DNA of 35,214 bases from CAVXDP01 sp964562925 (GCA_964562925.1 CAZLVF010000014.1:1-35214); one strand, 5' to 3'. Shown: positions 23,414 to 32,563, counted from the stretch's first letter. Numbers and translations: made by a program. Notes: generated by a model not told the origin, from the letters alone.

Positions 23414-24826
23414 GTGTCCATGTTTGAAGGTTTCCCCGTCGAGGTTAGCCCAGCGTTCGAGGGCGAACGAATCAGAAAGGAAAACATGTTCGTTGAGTTC
23501 GGAGGCCCAAACGTTTCACACAAATTCGAGTTGGTCAGGGTTAAGCCTCTAGAAGATGTTGAAGACGGGAAGGTAGAGGTTCTAGGTCCGGATATCTCAG
23601 AGTTGAAGGAGGGAGGCTCATACCCTCTCGGCATCGTCATCAGGGTTGCAGGACCAAAACTAGACGTTGACTTGGAGTCGGTGATAGAACGCCGGGTCTA
23701 CCTCTACTCGAACTACATCGAGGGGTTGATGCGCCTAAACCAGAGATATGACATATGGATGAGGATCAGCAGGAGTTCCTTCAAGAAGGGGCTAAACACC
23801 TTCAAGTGGATAGGCCTAGCCTTACAGAAGCTCTTCAAAGCTGAGATGCCTTACATAGAGCGGATGCAGACGACATTCATCACGAACTCCGAGGAGGTTG
23901 CAAGGATGTATGACGAGGCTCTCCGCCTCTACAAACTAAGAGATGAGAAGGTTCGGGGCATGAAGGATGAAGGTGTGGACATCTACTATGGTTGTACGCT
24001 CTGTCAATCGTTTGCTCCGAACCACGTCTGTACGATAACACCCCAGAGGATCTCCTTCTGCGGCGCATTAACTTGGCTTGACGCTAGAGCATCCGCAAAC
24101 ATAGATCCGAAAGGCCCCAACTTCCCGATAGAGAAGGGCAAATGCTTAGACTCAGTAAACGGCGAGTATGAAGGGGTCAACGAGATAACTAAGAAGAAGT
24201 CTATGGGAACCGTCAAGAAGGTCTACCTATACAGCATGTTCGGATACCCAATGACCGCATGCGGCTGTTTCGAGTGCATAGCATTCTATATTCCAGAGGT
24301 AGACGGAATAGGTGTGGTCCACCGCCCCTACAAACAACCGACGGTGAACGGCCTCACGTTTGCAACGATGGCTGGACAGACCGGAGGTGGAATACAAGCC
24401 GAAGGCTTTCTAGGTATAGCCGTCGAATTCATGAGATCCGAGAAGTTCTTCTCTGCAGATGGAGGATGGAAAAGGATCGCTTGGCTTCCATCAGACCTGA
24501 AACAGTCGGTCAAAGACGCGATCCCTCCAGAGCTATTCGAAAAGATACCTACAGAGAAGGATGTAAGCAACATAGAAGAGCTGAAGAGTTTCCTAGTAGA
24601 GAGACGACACTCATTAGGCGAAAAGATTGAGGAAGCCGCAAAGGTGGTTGAGGAGCCCCCAACGGCTGTCGAGCCTATTCCAGTTCAAACCGCAGAGTTG
24701 ACGCCTGTCGTGCCGACTGCTAGCATGCCTATGACTGAACTAGTCCCAGCAACAATTGACCACGGAAGCCTCGAGATCATCTTCGAAGGAACGATCAAGA
24801 TTAGAAAGATAGCAGTGAAGAGATGA
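23414..24826 (+). CDS. cdhC: Acetyl-CoA synthase (CODH/ACS beta subunit)
   Basis: Joins CO, methyl from CdhDE and CoA at the nickel A-cluster. 470 residues. The A-cluster Cys are visible in YYGCTLCQSFAPNHVCTITP (about residues 190-210) and MTACGCFEC (about 280-287). Like other archaeal CdhC it lacks the bacterial N-terminal CODH-binding domain. After the catalytic part (to about residue 400) there is a Pro/Thr/Val-rich linker (about 413-450) and a short terminal module, GSLEIIFEGTIKIRKIAVKR, which resembles the 48-aa protein and the CdhD N-terminus next to it. Start GTG 23414 or ATG 23420; GGATTAG lies upstream. Confidence 0.97.
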   Translation: MSMFEGFPVEVSPAFEGERIRKENMFVEFGGPNVSHKFELVRVKPLEDVEDGKVEVLGPDISELKEGGSYPLGIVIRVAGPKLDVDLESVIERRVYLYSNYIEGLMRLNQRYDIWMRISRSSFKKGLNTFKWIGLALQKLFKAEMPYIERMQTTFITNSEEVARMYDEALRLYKLRDEKVRGMKDEGVDIYYGCTLCQSFAPNHVCTITPQRISFCGALTWLDARASANIDPKGPNFPIEKGKCLDSVNGEYEGVNEITKKKSMGTVKKVYLYSMFGYPMTACGCFECIAFYIPEVDGIGVVHRPYKQPTVNGLTFATMAGQTGGGIQAEGFLGIAVEFMRSEKFFSADGGWKRIAWLPSDLKQSVKDAIPPELFEKIPTEKDVSNIEELKSFLVERRHSLGEKIEEAAKVVEEPPTAVEPIPVQTAELTPVVPTASMPMTELVPATIDHGSLEIIFEGTIKIRKIAVKR

Positions 24827-24830
24827 TGGG

Positions 24831-24977
24831 ATGACCGGCGAGAAATCGAAATCTAACTCAGACCCGTCAAAAAAGAAGACGATCGACATACTCTCGCTTC
24901 TATCCGAATTTGGGTCAGTCTCGCTAGAAGGCGTGTATATAGAGAAAATAACAATAAGAAAAGAGAGTAGGAAGTGA
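24831..24977 (+). CDS. 48-aa protein between cdhC and cdhD, shares module with both
   Basis: A 48-residue protein too short for usual gene callers: a hydrophilic lead (TGEKSKSNSDPSKKK) and then TIDILSLLSEFGSVSLEGVY followed by IEKITIRKES. It starts 4 bases after the cdhC stop, and its TGA overlaps a GTG (GTGA at 24974-24977), so it is tightly embedded in the operon. The second half aligns with the peptide before CdhD (GIDLSSILSESKDIEIDDVT), sharing the ID..S.LSE pattern, and its strand part resembles the CdhC tail. I infer a docking or assembly element of the ACDS complex. In Methanosarcina the gene at this place is a CooC-like ATPase, not this. Confidence 0.65.
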   Translation: MTGEKSKSNSDPSKKKTIDILSLLSEFGSVSLEGVYIEKITIRKESRK

Positions 24978-24978
24978 C

Positions 24979-26328
24979 CGTCCAACGCCCAAACCTAAGA
25001 AGACCACTGAAGACACTCCCACCGAACTCGGGATAGATCTATCCTCCATCCTGTCAGAATCGAAAGACATCGAGATTGACGATGTGACATTGGACATCAA
25101 GGAGCTTAGGTTCAAGCTCCCTCTACCGCAACCGGCGGGAGCATATCAATACATGAAGGTTTCACTTGAACCTACGACCCCAAGGGGGGAAAAGACAGAG
25201 ATCTTTGTACCAGTACTCTCGCGACCGATCGTGCAGCCTGTCCCAGTAACCGCCCCGCCCAAGATACTTCAGCTCATAAGGACCGAATTCAAATATCCCA
25301 CGTTCGCGTATCCAGGATCTATAGCCGAGGTAAAGTTAGGAGCCACGAAGAGTGAGGGAGGCTCTAGAGGGAGAATCTACAAAATCGGAGGCTCGGCCTC
25401 ACTTCCCTTTTGGCGCTTCGACGGCGTAGCTCCGCATCTTCCTATCGTGGCCCTCGACACGTTCGACTTGGCGCCGCCCCTTGCCAAACCTGTAAAGGAA
25501 GCCTACAAAGAGGTCTTGGAAGATCCGGTTGCATGGGCCAAACTGTGCGTTGAGAAGTATGGCGCAGATCTTCCCTCACTCCACTTGGTTAGCACAGATC
25601 CCGGAATAAAGGATACGCCTCCCTCAGACGCTGCGAAACTTGTCGAGGATGTTCTCCAAGCAGTGGACACACCGATCGTTGTTGGAGGGTCAGGTAACCC
25701 GCAGAAGGATATGGAAGTCTTCAGCAGGATCGCCGAGGTGACCAATGGAGAGCGTCTCGTCTTTAGCTCTGTCACCACTGACATGGACATTGAGAAGACA
25801 GTCAAACCCATGATCGAGTACAACCATGGCCTGGTCGCTCTAGCCTTCATGGACATCAACCAGGCTAGAGAGCTTTGCAGAAAGTCCCAGGAGGCAGGGC
25901 TTCCGAAGACCCAGCTTATCCTAGACAACACGACCGGGGGCTTGGGCTATGGGATCGAGTACTCCTTCAGCATCTTTCAACGTACGAGGATTTCGGCGCT
26001 TATGGGCGAGGAAGTGTTTCAGGTACCGTTGTCGTCAGCGTCCACAAACGCTTGGGCGGCTAGAGAAGCTTGGCAGAAACCGGAGGTTCTGGCGCCTAGT
26101 GATAGTGTGGTTCCCGTCGATTCTTGGGGCCCGAGGGAGCTACGAGGCCCCATATGGGAAGCTACAACTGCACTCGTGCTCAGCCTTTGTGGGGCCGAAC
26201 TCTTCATGATGATGCACCCCCTCGCTGTGAAACTTCTAAGAGATTTCGGCACCCTAGTCGCCAAGAGCCAGCTCAAGAAGACTCTGAAGGAACTCCATCC
26301 AGAAAACTGGGTTGAGATGAAGGCCTAG
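24979..26328 (+). CDS. cdhD: Corrinoid iron-sulfur protein, small subunit (ACDS delta)
   Basis: The TIM-barrel subunit that, with CdhE, carries the corrinoid taking the methyl from methyl-H4MPT. Family segments: FAYPGSIAEVKLGAT, LPIVALDTFDLAPP, HLVSTDPGIKDTPPSDAA, PIVVGGSGNPQKDMEVF and ILDNTTGGLGYGIEYSF. The first standard in-frame start is GTG 25084 (414 residues), but the frame is coding-like back to about 24979 (RPTPKPKKTTEDTPTELG, then IDLSSILSES) and matches the 48-aa protein. No ATG/GTG/TTG exists in that stretch. The GTG at 24974, overlapping the previous stop, would fit if one base is missing near 24977. Coordinates give the open frame. cdhE follows after 12 bases. Confidence 0.93.
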   Translation, partial: RPTPKPKKTTEDTPTELGIDLSSILSESKDIEIDDVTLDIKELRFKLPLPQPAGAYQYMKVSLEPTTPRGEKTEIFVPVLSRPIVQPVPVTAPPKILQLIRTEFKYPTFAYPGSIAEVKLGATKSEGGSRGRIYKIGGSASLPFWRFDGVAPHLPIVALDTFDLAPPLAKPVKEAYKEVLEDPVAWAKLCVEKYGADLPSLHLVSTDPGIKDTPPSDAAKLVEDVLQAVDTPIVVGGSGNPQKDMEVFSRIAEVTNGERLVFSSVTTDMDIEKTVKPMIEYNHGLVALAFMDINQARELCRKSQEAGLPKTQLILDNTTGGLGYGIEYSFSIFQRTRISALMGEEVFQVPLSSASTNAWAAREAWQKPEVLAPSDSVVPVDSWGPRELRGPIWEATTALVLSLCGAELFMMMHPLAVKLLRDFGTLVAKSQLKKTLKELHPENWVEMKA

Positions 26329-26340
26329 GAGAGTAAGCCC

Positions 26341-27810
26341 ATGAAGATCCTTAGGCCTCTAGACGTTTACAAGTATCTTCCACAGACCAATTGCATGGAA
26401 TGCGGTGAACCCAACTGCATGTCCTTCGCCGCCAAACTGGTCGAGGACAGAACTCTGGCCCAGAAATGTGCACCATTGTTCAGAGATCCCAAGTACAAAG
26501 AGAAGCTTGCAAAATACCTTGAAGTGATCAGGCCGCCTGTGAAAGCGATACAGATAGGGTTCGGCGACTCTGCCGTTAACGTGGGCGGCAAGGTTGTAAT
26601 GTTCAGACACGAGTTGACCTGGCATAACCCAACCCCGATGGCTCTCGACATCCACGACGAGATGGATGAGACCCAGATAACCGAGAGGGCCAGATTCGTG
26701 AACGACTTCCAATTCACCCGCATCGGCATGGATTTGAAATTGGACATGATCGCTGTCCGATGCGCCTCAGGGTCTCCGGAGAAGTTCTGTAGGACGACCT
26801 CAAAGATCTCAAAATTGACTAGGAAACCACTTATCCTGTGTTCCTATAATCCTGAAGCCCTGGAAGAGGCGCTGCTGGCTGTAGGGGGCAGCAGGCCCCT
26901 GATATACGCAGCAACCGAGCGGAACTGGAGAGAGGTTGGAGAGCTGGCTTCGAAGTTCAAATGCCCAGTAGTTGTTTCAGCACCTGGAGATCTCTCTACG
27001 CTCAAGTCCCTGTCCAAGTCCATGAGAGAGGGCTACAGGATCGATGACATTATCCTTGACCCTGGCACGTATACCGAAGGAGACTCATTCGCCGAGACGT
27101 TGAGCAACTTTGCAGCGTTGAGGCGTGCAGCTATTGAGAATGGTGATCTCGATACTGGCTACCCGCTTATGGGTGTTCCTGCAGCAGTCTGGCTATCGCC
27201 AGAAGAGGACCAAAACGCTACGAAGCTGAGAGAGGCGATAATATCAACGCTTCTCATGTCCATGTACGCCGATCTTTTGGTACTTCATAGCTCAGATGTC
27301 TGGGTTCTACTCTCTAGTATCGTCTGGCGCCAATCGGTTTACACCGATCCGAGGACTCCGCCCTCGGTGAAGCCCGGCATCTATGAAATAGGAAAACCCG
27401 ACGAGAACGCGCCGCTCATGGTAACAGGAAACTTCGCCTTAACCTACTTCTTGGTCAAGGAGGACATAGGCAAGTTGAAAGATCCGTCGTGGCTAATGGT
27501 CGCCGACAGCGAAGCAACGAGCATTGAGTCAGCGGTTGCTGGTAGAAAATTCACCGCCGAGAAAATAGTCGAAGGCATAAAGGAAACAGGCATCATGGAG
27601 AAAGTTAGACACAGGTCTATCATAATCCCTGGATACGCAGCTCGACTGAGCGGGGAACTCGAGGACAACCTCAAAAACTGGAGGGTCTTCGTTGGACCGA
27701 GGGATTCCTCAGCCATAAAGGACTTTGTAGAGAAGGTTTGGAAAAAGGAAGTTTACGGCGCGGAACTTGCCGAAGAAGCCGTACAAGTGGATAGGAAAAA
27801 GACCTCATAG
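26341..27810 (+). CDS. cdhE: Corrinoid iron-sulfur protein, large subunit (ACDS gamma)
   Basis: Binds the corrinoid and a low-potential 4Fe-4S cluster and is methylated by methyl-H4MPT. 489 residues. The N-terminal cluster motif is CMECGEPNC with a later Cys, i.e. C18-x2-C21-x4-C26-x16-C43. A TIM-barrel middle (IQIGFGDSAVNVGGK, ILDPGTYTEGDSFAETL) and a C-terminal corrinoid-binding domain (LMVTGNFALTYFLVK, IIPGYAARLSGELED) follow. The start ATG 26341 has ctaggaga upstream and lies 12 bases after cdhD. Last gene of the tight operon; cooC follows only after 313 bases. Confidence 0.97.
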   Translation: MKILRPLDVYKYLPQTNCMECGEPNCMSFAAKLVEDRTLAQKCAPLFRDPKYKEKLAKYLEVIRPPVKAIQIGFGDSAVNVGGKVVMFRHELTWHNPTPMALDIHDEMDETQITERARFVNDFQFTRIGMDLKLDMIAVRCASGSPEKFCRTTSKISKLTRKPLILCSYNPEALEEALLAVGGSRPLIYAATERNWREVGELASKFKCPVVVSAPGDLSTLKSLSKSMREGYRIDDIILDPGTYTEGDSFAETLSNFAALRRAAIENGDLDTGYPLMGVPAAVWLSPEEDQNATKLREAIISTLLMSMYADLLVLHSSDVWVLLSSIVWRQSVYTDPRTPPSVKPGIYEIGKPDENAPLMVTGNFALTYFLVKEDIGKLKDPSWLMVADSEATSIESAVAGRKFTAEKIVEGIKETGIMEKVRHRSIIIPGYAARLSGELEDNLKNWRVFVGPRDSSAIKDFVEKVWKKEVYGAELAEEAVQVDRKKTS

Positions 27811-28123
27811 ACAGAATTGCGTCGAATTTAGAGACAAAGGCCAACCACTTCGAGAAACAATCGTTCGGGCTTAGAATCTCAAACTATTCTCGACCGAATT
27901 GCCTTTGCGTTCTTCCTCAACCCAAAAGGAAGCTTGAATCGATTGGCATGTATCGACGTAGGACCGTCCACTGGCACAGATAGATCCTGCCAGAGGATTA
28001 GCTCAAAGAGCTAGGAGTGCTTGGAAACGAAAGCCAAAAGAAGGTAAGAGCTTTCGACGACGGATCTGTCTCCTCTAACCTATCAAGGGATACTTACCGA
28101 CTGAGACGAAATCGGGATCTCAA
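27811..28123. other. Gap between cdhE and cooC
   Basis: No convincing gene, RNA or strong terminator is visible in either strand. A weak TATA-like gatactta lies about 32 bases before the cooC ATG, so cooC may have its own promoter. Confidence 0.35.
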
Positions 28124-28930
28124 ATGACGATTATCGTATTCACTGGAAAGGGCGGAACCGGTAAGACCACGCTATCGGCCTTGAGCATCAGATGTTTCAT
28201 TGAAAAAGGCGAGGTGACTCTGGCCTTAGACTTCGATCCGGACTCACACTTATACAAGCTTCTTGGCGTGCAAGTAAGAAGTACTCTCGGTCAGATGGTT
28301 GACCGCATCCACAAAGAGAAGAGAGCTGAGATCGAGCCGAAGAAACCAATCGACATTTCAGACCAGGAATATCTTCTGTCACTCATCGCACAAGAGGTAA
28401 TCGTAGAGAACGAGGGGTTCGATCTTCTTACATTAGGAAGACCGTCCTTAGACATAGATTGCTACTGTCCAGTCTACGTTTGGTCGGAATACGCGATATC
28501 TCAGGTTATGAAGAGTTATGGCATAACTTATCGGAATGTTGTCGTCGACTGCGACCCTGGGACCGAGATCTTCCCAAGAAGGATACTGGACAGGGTCGCA
28601 GAGAGTCCAGGAATAGATTATCTTCTAACCGTCTTGGACGGTTCTAAGATGAGTCTCGACACGGCTAGAGATATAAGAGATGAAGTGGAGAAAAGGAAGC
28701 TGAATGTCAAGAATGTATTTGCTGTATGCTCAAGAGTCGACGACATGGAGATTCAAAAAGAAATAGGAGAAGTTGCCAAAAGCGATTATGATATTGAAGT
28801 CGTAGGTTTCATCCCAACGGATCTTGGAATTGCTAAGGCAAGTCTGACGAATCAAAGTCTTGTTCGAATGCCTGACTCTCCAGCTTACAAAGCCACAAGA
28901 GATCTCATCAATGTTTTGCATTCACTCTGA
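28124..28930 (+). CDS. cooC: CODH nickel-insertion ATPase CooC
   Basis: A MinD/SIMIBI-class ATPase needed for nickel insertion into CODH or ACS. 268 residues. Deviant Walker A: GKGGTGKTT (residues 8-16) with the signature Lys. Switch regions: DFDPDSHLY (36-44, typical of CooC) and VVDCDPGTEIFPRR (about 141-154). The Cys-x-Cys pair CYC (113-115) at the dimer interface that binds the metal is present. Placement after cdhE, not between cdhC and cdhD, differs from Methanosarcina. Convergent with mch. Confidence 0.93.
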   Translation: MTIIVFTGKGGTGKTTLSALSIRCFIEKGEVTLALDFDPDSHLYKLLGVQVRSTLGQMVDRIHKEKRAEIEPKKPIDISDQEYLLSLIAQEVIVENEGFDLLTLGRPSLDIDCYCPVYVWSEYAISQVMKSYGITYRNVVVDCDPGTEIFPRRILDRVAESPGIDYLLTVLDGSKMSLDTARDIRDEVEKRKLNVKNVFAVCSRVDDMEIQKEIGEVAKSDYDIEVVGFIPTDLGIAKASLTNQSLVRMPDSPAYKATRDLINVLHSL

Positions 28931-29047
28931 TTGGGAGACCCTTTTCCAACGCTGTATGTGTAAGCTAGGGCTGGTGACTGAGTCCTAGAAGCTCCCCTCG
29001 GTCGGAAAGAGTCCTGATCTTCTAGTTTCTATGATCTAGTCATATGA

Positions 29048-30016
29048 CTATTCGAAATAGCTTAACCCCATTGTAGCTTTCAAAATATCTGGGTTAAGCT
29101 TCCCAGCTGTGTATGTGGCTCCCGTTTTCGTGTTGTTTATCGTTACGACAGCCGGAGCGAAAAGGTTAGGGTCGATACTGTAGAAGTCGTGGTTTGCAGC
29201 CTTCAAGATCTCGAAGAAAGGCTTTCCATAATCTCTCGCGGTTGAAGACGGTGCTCTCCTAACAAAATCCTTTAGTTTCTCATCGTCTTCGAAGTCCACA
29301 GTATAGTAGACCTCCCCGCCATAGTACAGAGCATCGTTTGTTCGACCCATCGCCTTCTGGGAATCGGCATGTATCGGAGCGATCGGCGCGTAGCCACAGC
29401 CGTAAAGAACCTTTTTCGGGTCAAAACCAATCTCAGAGAGTTTGTGGATACCTGTCTCAACGATCCTGCCTGAAATCTGAACCGAACCCGTAACTGAGGA
29501 GGTGGGGGCGACCATCAGGACCATATCTTTCACCTGAACCCCGCACTTTTCAGCGATATAGTTCACGGCCTCTTTCGTTGGTTTGGCATCTGATTCAAGA
29601 ACTAGGGCAGCCTTCTCTGACCTGTCTTTGTAACCTATTTTTTCATATAGCTCCTTTGGCTTCAAGGCGAGCGCGCGGGCGGGGCCAGAGCCCATACCAA
29701 AATAATTCTCGGTCTTGATCCTCCACCCTGCAAATTGCGACCCGAGCGTAGCGACGGCTGGATATGCCGTCTCGACGAATATGCTAGGCAAAGAGAAGTC
29801 TCCGTATTTGCCGTAGAAGAGTGAGGCTTTGCCGAGTCCAGCCAAGCATAGCTCGGTCATGGCTAACCCTGCGTTGTAGCCTCCACGTGCTTTTACACCA
29901 GCGTCGATCAACGTGCAACCTAAAGAATTCTTTTCAACAACGACGTTGAGGCTGTCCCTATTTCCTACAATTTCTTCAACGATCCGCATGGCGGTCTGGT
30001 TGACACTTATCGACAA
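29048..30016 (-). CDS. mch: Methenyl-tetrahydromethanopterin cyclohydrolase
   Basis: Interconverts formyl-H4MPT and methenyl-H4MPT in the cytosol. 322 residues, family length. Segments: SISVNQTAMRIVEE at the N-terminus, LGCTLIDAGVKARGGYNAGL (about 32-51), YPAVATLGSQFAGW, MGSGPARAL, VAPTSSVTGSVQISGR, YGCGYAPIAPIHADS and GRTNDALYYGGEVYYTV. Start TTG 30016 is 3 bases after the fwdC stop, and the end of fwdC (GAGGATTAGGAG) supplies the ribosome-binding site, so translation is coupled. It is the last gene of the fwdDBAC-mch operon. The formyltransferase (ftr) that acts between Fwd and Mch is not in this window. Confidence 0.97.
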   Translation of the reverse strand: MSISVNQTAMRIVEEIVGNRDSLNVVVEKNSLGCTLIDAGVKARGGYNAGLAMTELCLAGLGKASLFYGKYGDFSLPSIFVETAYPAVATLGSQFAGWRIKTENYFGMGSGPARALALKPKELYEKIGYKDRSEKAALVLESDAKPTKEAVNYIAEKCGVQVKDMVLMVAPTSSVTGSVQISGRIVETGIHKLSEIGFDPKKVLYGCGYAPIAPIHADSQKAMGRTNDALYYGGEVYYTVDFEDDEKLKDFVRRAPSSTARDYGKPFFEILKAANHDFYSIDPNLFAPAVVTINNTKTGATYTAGKLNPDILKATMGLSYFE

Positions 30017-30019
30017 CTC

Positions 30020-30859
30020 CTAATCCTCCAATCTCTCAACATACGATTCACACCATTTCAGTTGTGGGTTGTTCGGAATCTTCACAAACAGTCTTCCGGC
30101 TCCGTTCTCGTTCATGTCTCCTAGAAAAGCATAGAACGGCCCCAGTAGCTTCTCTTCTCCAACCTTGACCTTGTCCCGTTTCTCCTCAAAGAGAAAGCTT
30201 GGCAAGATCGATGGCAGGCTTCCTAGTACTATGACTTTACCACCGGTCATTCCTGCTCCCACCCTCCCCTCACAAGAGCCTTCAACCAAAATTGTTCCAT
30301 CACTCATATGGATCCCGGGAAAAGTTCCAGCTTTTCCTTTAACCCTTATCATGCCGCCTCGCATCCAGCATCCTATCTCGACCCCAGCGTTGCCTTCGAT
30401 CATTATGGATCCACCTTTCATTCCATGTCTGCTTCCTCGGTAGGCGGAGCCGACAAAATCTCCGGCGTTTCCTTGGATCTTGATCGTTCCATTCATCATC
30501 CTTGACCCGACCCATGAGCCGGCGTCGCCCTCTACCGTGATCTCTCCACCGCACATTTGTTCTCCAAGGTGCATTCCAACATCTCCCCGCACTTCTACTA
30601 TGCCTGCTGTCATGCCGCGGCCTAGTCTCCGAACCTTCTTTAGGTCTCCTCGGAGTCTTATGCGGAGTTCTTTCGGTTGTGCATCTGCGTCGCCTGCTAT
30701 GGTGAAGATGTTTGACAGGGGGATCTTTCTGTTTCCTTCCCAAAGTTCAAGCGTGAGGATCTCCTTGTCCGTCTTTCCGCTTAGATTGTCAGGCGAGATG
30801 CAAGATGCATCGACGGGAACTGTGAGAGGACGTTTGAGACTGAGAGCCACTTCATTCAA
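30020..30859 (-). CDS. fwdC: Formylmethanofuran dehydrogenase subunit C
   Basis: Structural subunit of the CO2-fixing Fwd/Fmd complex. 279 residues built of about seven beta-helix turns of the GltB C-terminal type, with repeats like GEQMCGGEITVEGDAGSW, GSRMMNGTIKIQGNAGDF and GCWMRGGMIRVKGKAGTF. The TTG start at 30859 overlaps the fwdA stop (TTGA), which indicates coupled translation. The C-terminal FLGDMNENGAGRLFVKI fits the family. Confidence 0.95.
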   Translation of the reverse strand: MNEVALSLKRPLTVPVDASCISPDNLSGKTDKEILTLELWEGNRKIPLSNIFTIAGDADAQPKELRIRLRGDLKKVRRLGRGMTAGIVEVRGDVGMHLGEQMCGGEITVEGDAGSWVGSRMMNGTIKIQGNAGDFVGSAYRGSRHGMKGGSIMIEGNAGVEIGCWMRGGMIRVKGKAGTFPGIHMSDGTILVEGSCEGRVGAGMTGGKVIVLGSLPSILPSFLFEEKRDKVKVGEEKLLGPFYAFLGDMNENGAGRLFVKIPNNPQLKWCESYVERLED

Positions 30860-32559
30860 GCTTTCGAACCAGCCCCGGTTTCTATTCTTTTTGAAGCGAG
30901 GAGATATTCTTCGCCTATTGGATAGTTCGCCATCTTCATAGTATAGTAGTCTTGGAACTTCTCCTCTAGGTCCGACAGCATCTTCTCGTTCGTGTCCGCT
31001 GGAACCTTCGCGTCCACCCAGTAGGTTTTTCCAGGAACAGTATCTACAATCTCACCATCTTTCACTAGAATCCTTCCTTCTTTTATCGTGTAAGCAGCTC
31101 TTCGAAACGCTCGTCGTACGAGCTTGTACTGTCTCGATGAGTTGATCTTCGTTGGATCAACTGCGTATATGGAGACGTCACCTTCGGCTCCTTCTCCCAG
31201 ATGCCCTTTCTGTGTTAGTCCCAACGTCTTGGCCGTGGCGGCTCGGGTTGTGATCGCAACCTCGTAGAAGGAATATTCACGATCAAGCCCTGGAAGGTCC
31301 AGACGCCTGTGCGCGCTCTTATTCAATTTTACTGCTACCCTCCCTCTAGCTTCTTTGCTCATCAACCAAGCTATGACTCGTGGATACTCAGTAAATGGTC
31401 CACCGTTCGGATGGTCGGTCGTCATCTGCACGCGCCAAGGATCTTTTATCATCAACGCAAGTTCAAGGCCTATCCCCCACTGAATGCAGTTCACATAGTT
31501 GCTCTTCTTGTAGTGGAACGGAACGATCCCGCCTCCTGTCTCTGCCTCTACGTCGGTGTTAGCCCACTTGTTTCCAGAGATCATATGAAGCAGAAACTGG
31601 AAGCCGCCGTCAGCCGTCATCGTTGTTGTGTCTGTGAATATTATCTGTCCCAGGTCTATATCGACGTGTTCATGTTTGTTGACATAGTCAGCGATCTCAG
31701 GCGCGCCGGAAGCCACGTTGATCCAGTCGGTTCCGCTTCGACCCGTGAACTGGACATGTGTTATGTGGATGATCGGTTTTCCGCCGTGGTAAAGGTCGCG
31801 TACGCAGTCCATCGTCTCAATTGTGGTCTTATAGTTTCCAGCTTTAGCCAAGTCATTTGTATGAACGTGGATGGAGTGAGGAAGGTTTAGAAGCGTGTTA
31901 ACTTTGCATAAACCCCGAACGATCTCCCTTGGAGTGATATCGAACTTCGGCACGATATCATCTATGCCTGTAATGTATTTCCCCCAATGCCAGGCCTCGA
32001 CCCCGCCTGGGTTAACGAGCTTTATGGCGTAGCCTTTCGTGGCGTTCAGCATCCATGCTACGTAGGCTGCGCACTCCTCGAACCTGCCGTCCCTCAAGTA
32101 TTCCATAACGAACCAGTTATTTCCCAGAAGTGTGAAACATCCCTTATCTATCATCGGGGTGTCGTTCAACTCCTCATGTGTATGTCGAGTCTTGATAGGC
32201 GGCGTCGCAGGTTCAAGGACAGTTGTGTACCCCATCCTAGCGTAACGGTACCCTGTAGTGAACGTCGAAGGGATAGATCTTCCAACACCCGCTCTAGTAA
32301 TCGATGTTCTTGATTCAGCATCTTTTTCATGATCTTCGGGTCGAAGCATTCTTGCCAAGTTGACTTTTGACCCAGCAATGTGAGAGTGGATATCAACTCC
32401 GCCCGGCATAACGATCATGCCGGACGCATCAACCACTTTGGCGGAGGAACTGACATTCTCCACGACGACCCCGTTCCTTATGGCGATGTCCATCTTCTCT
32501 CCGTCGATACGGTTCAGCGGATCGTAGACATATCCATTGCCTACCAAAAGTTCCGACAT
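30856..32559 (-). CDS. fwdA: Formylmethanofuran dehydrogenase subunit A (amidohydrolase)
   Basis: Condenses formate, made by FwdB from CO2, with methanofuran at a binuclear metal site. 567 residues. Metal ligands seen: GVDIHSH (His58, His60), the Lys that is carboxylated in known FwdA (AIKLVNPGG, Lys180), IHVHTNDL, IHITHVQFTGRSG and the catalytic Asp in TTDHPNGGPFT. All expected ligands are present, so it should be active. ATG 32559 is 4 bases after the fwdB stop. In M. wolfeii the formate tunnel joins this subunit to FwdB. Confidence 0.97.
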   Translation of the reverse strand: MSELLVGNGYVYDPLNRIDGEKMDIAIRNGVVVENVSSSAKVVDASGMIVMPGGVDIHSHIAGSKVNLARMLRPEDHEKDAESRTSITRAGVGRSIPSTFTTGYRYARMGYTTVLEPATPPIKTRHTHEELNDTPMIDKGCFTLLGNNWFVMEYLRDGRFEECAAYVAWMLNATKGYAIKLVNPGGVEAWHWGKYITGIDDIVPKFDITPREIVRGLCKVNTLLNLPHSIHVHTNDLAKAGNYKTTIETMDCVRDLYHGGKPIIHITHVQFTGRSGTDWINVASGAPEIADYVNKHEHVDIDLGQIIFTDTTTMTADGGFQFLLHMISGNKWANTDVEAETGGGIVPFHYKKSNYVNCIQWGIGLELALMIKDPWRVQMTTDHPNGGPFTEYPRVIAWLMSKEARGRVAVKLNKSAHRRLDLPGLDREYSFYEVAITTRAATAKTLGLTQKGHLGEGAEGDVSIYAVDPTKINSSRQYKLVRRAFRRAAYTIKEGRILVKDGEIVDTVPGKTYWVDAKVPADTNEKMLSDLEEKFQDYYTMKMANYPIGEEYLLASKRIETGAGSKA

Positions 32560-32563
32560 CTAC

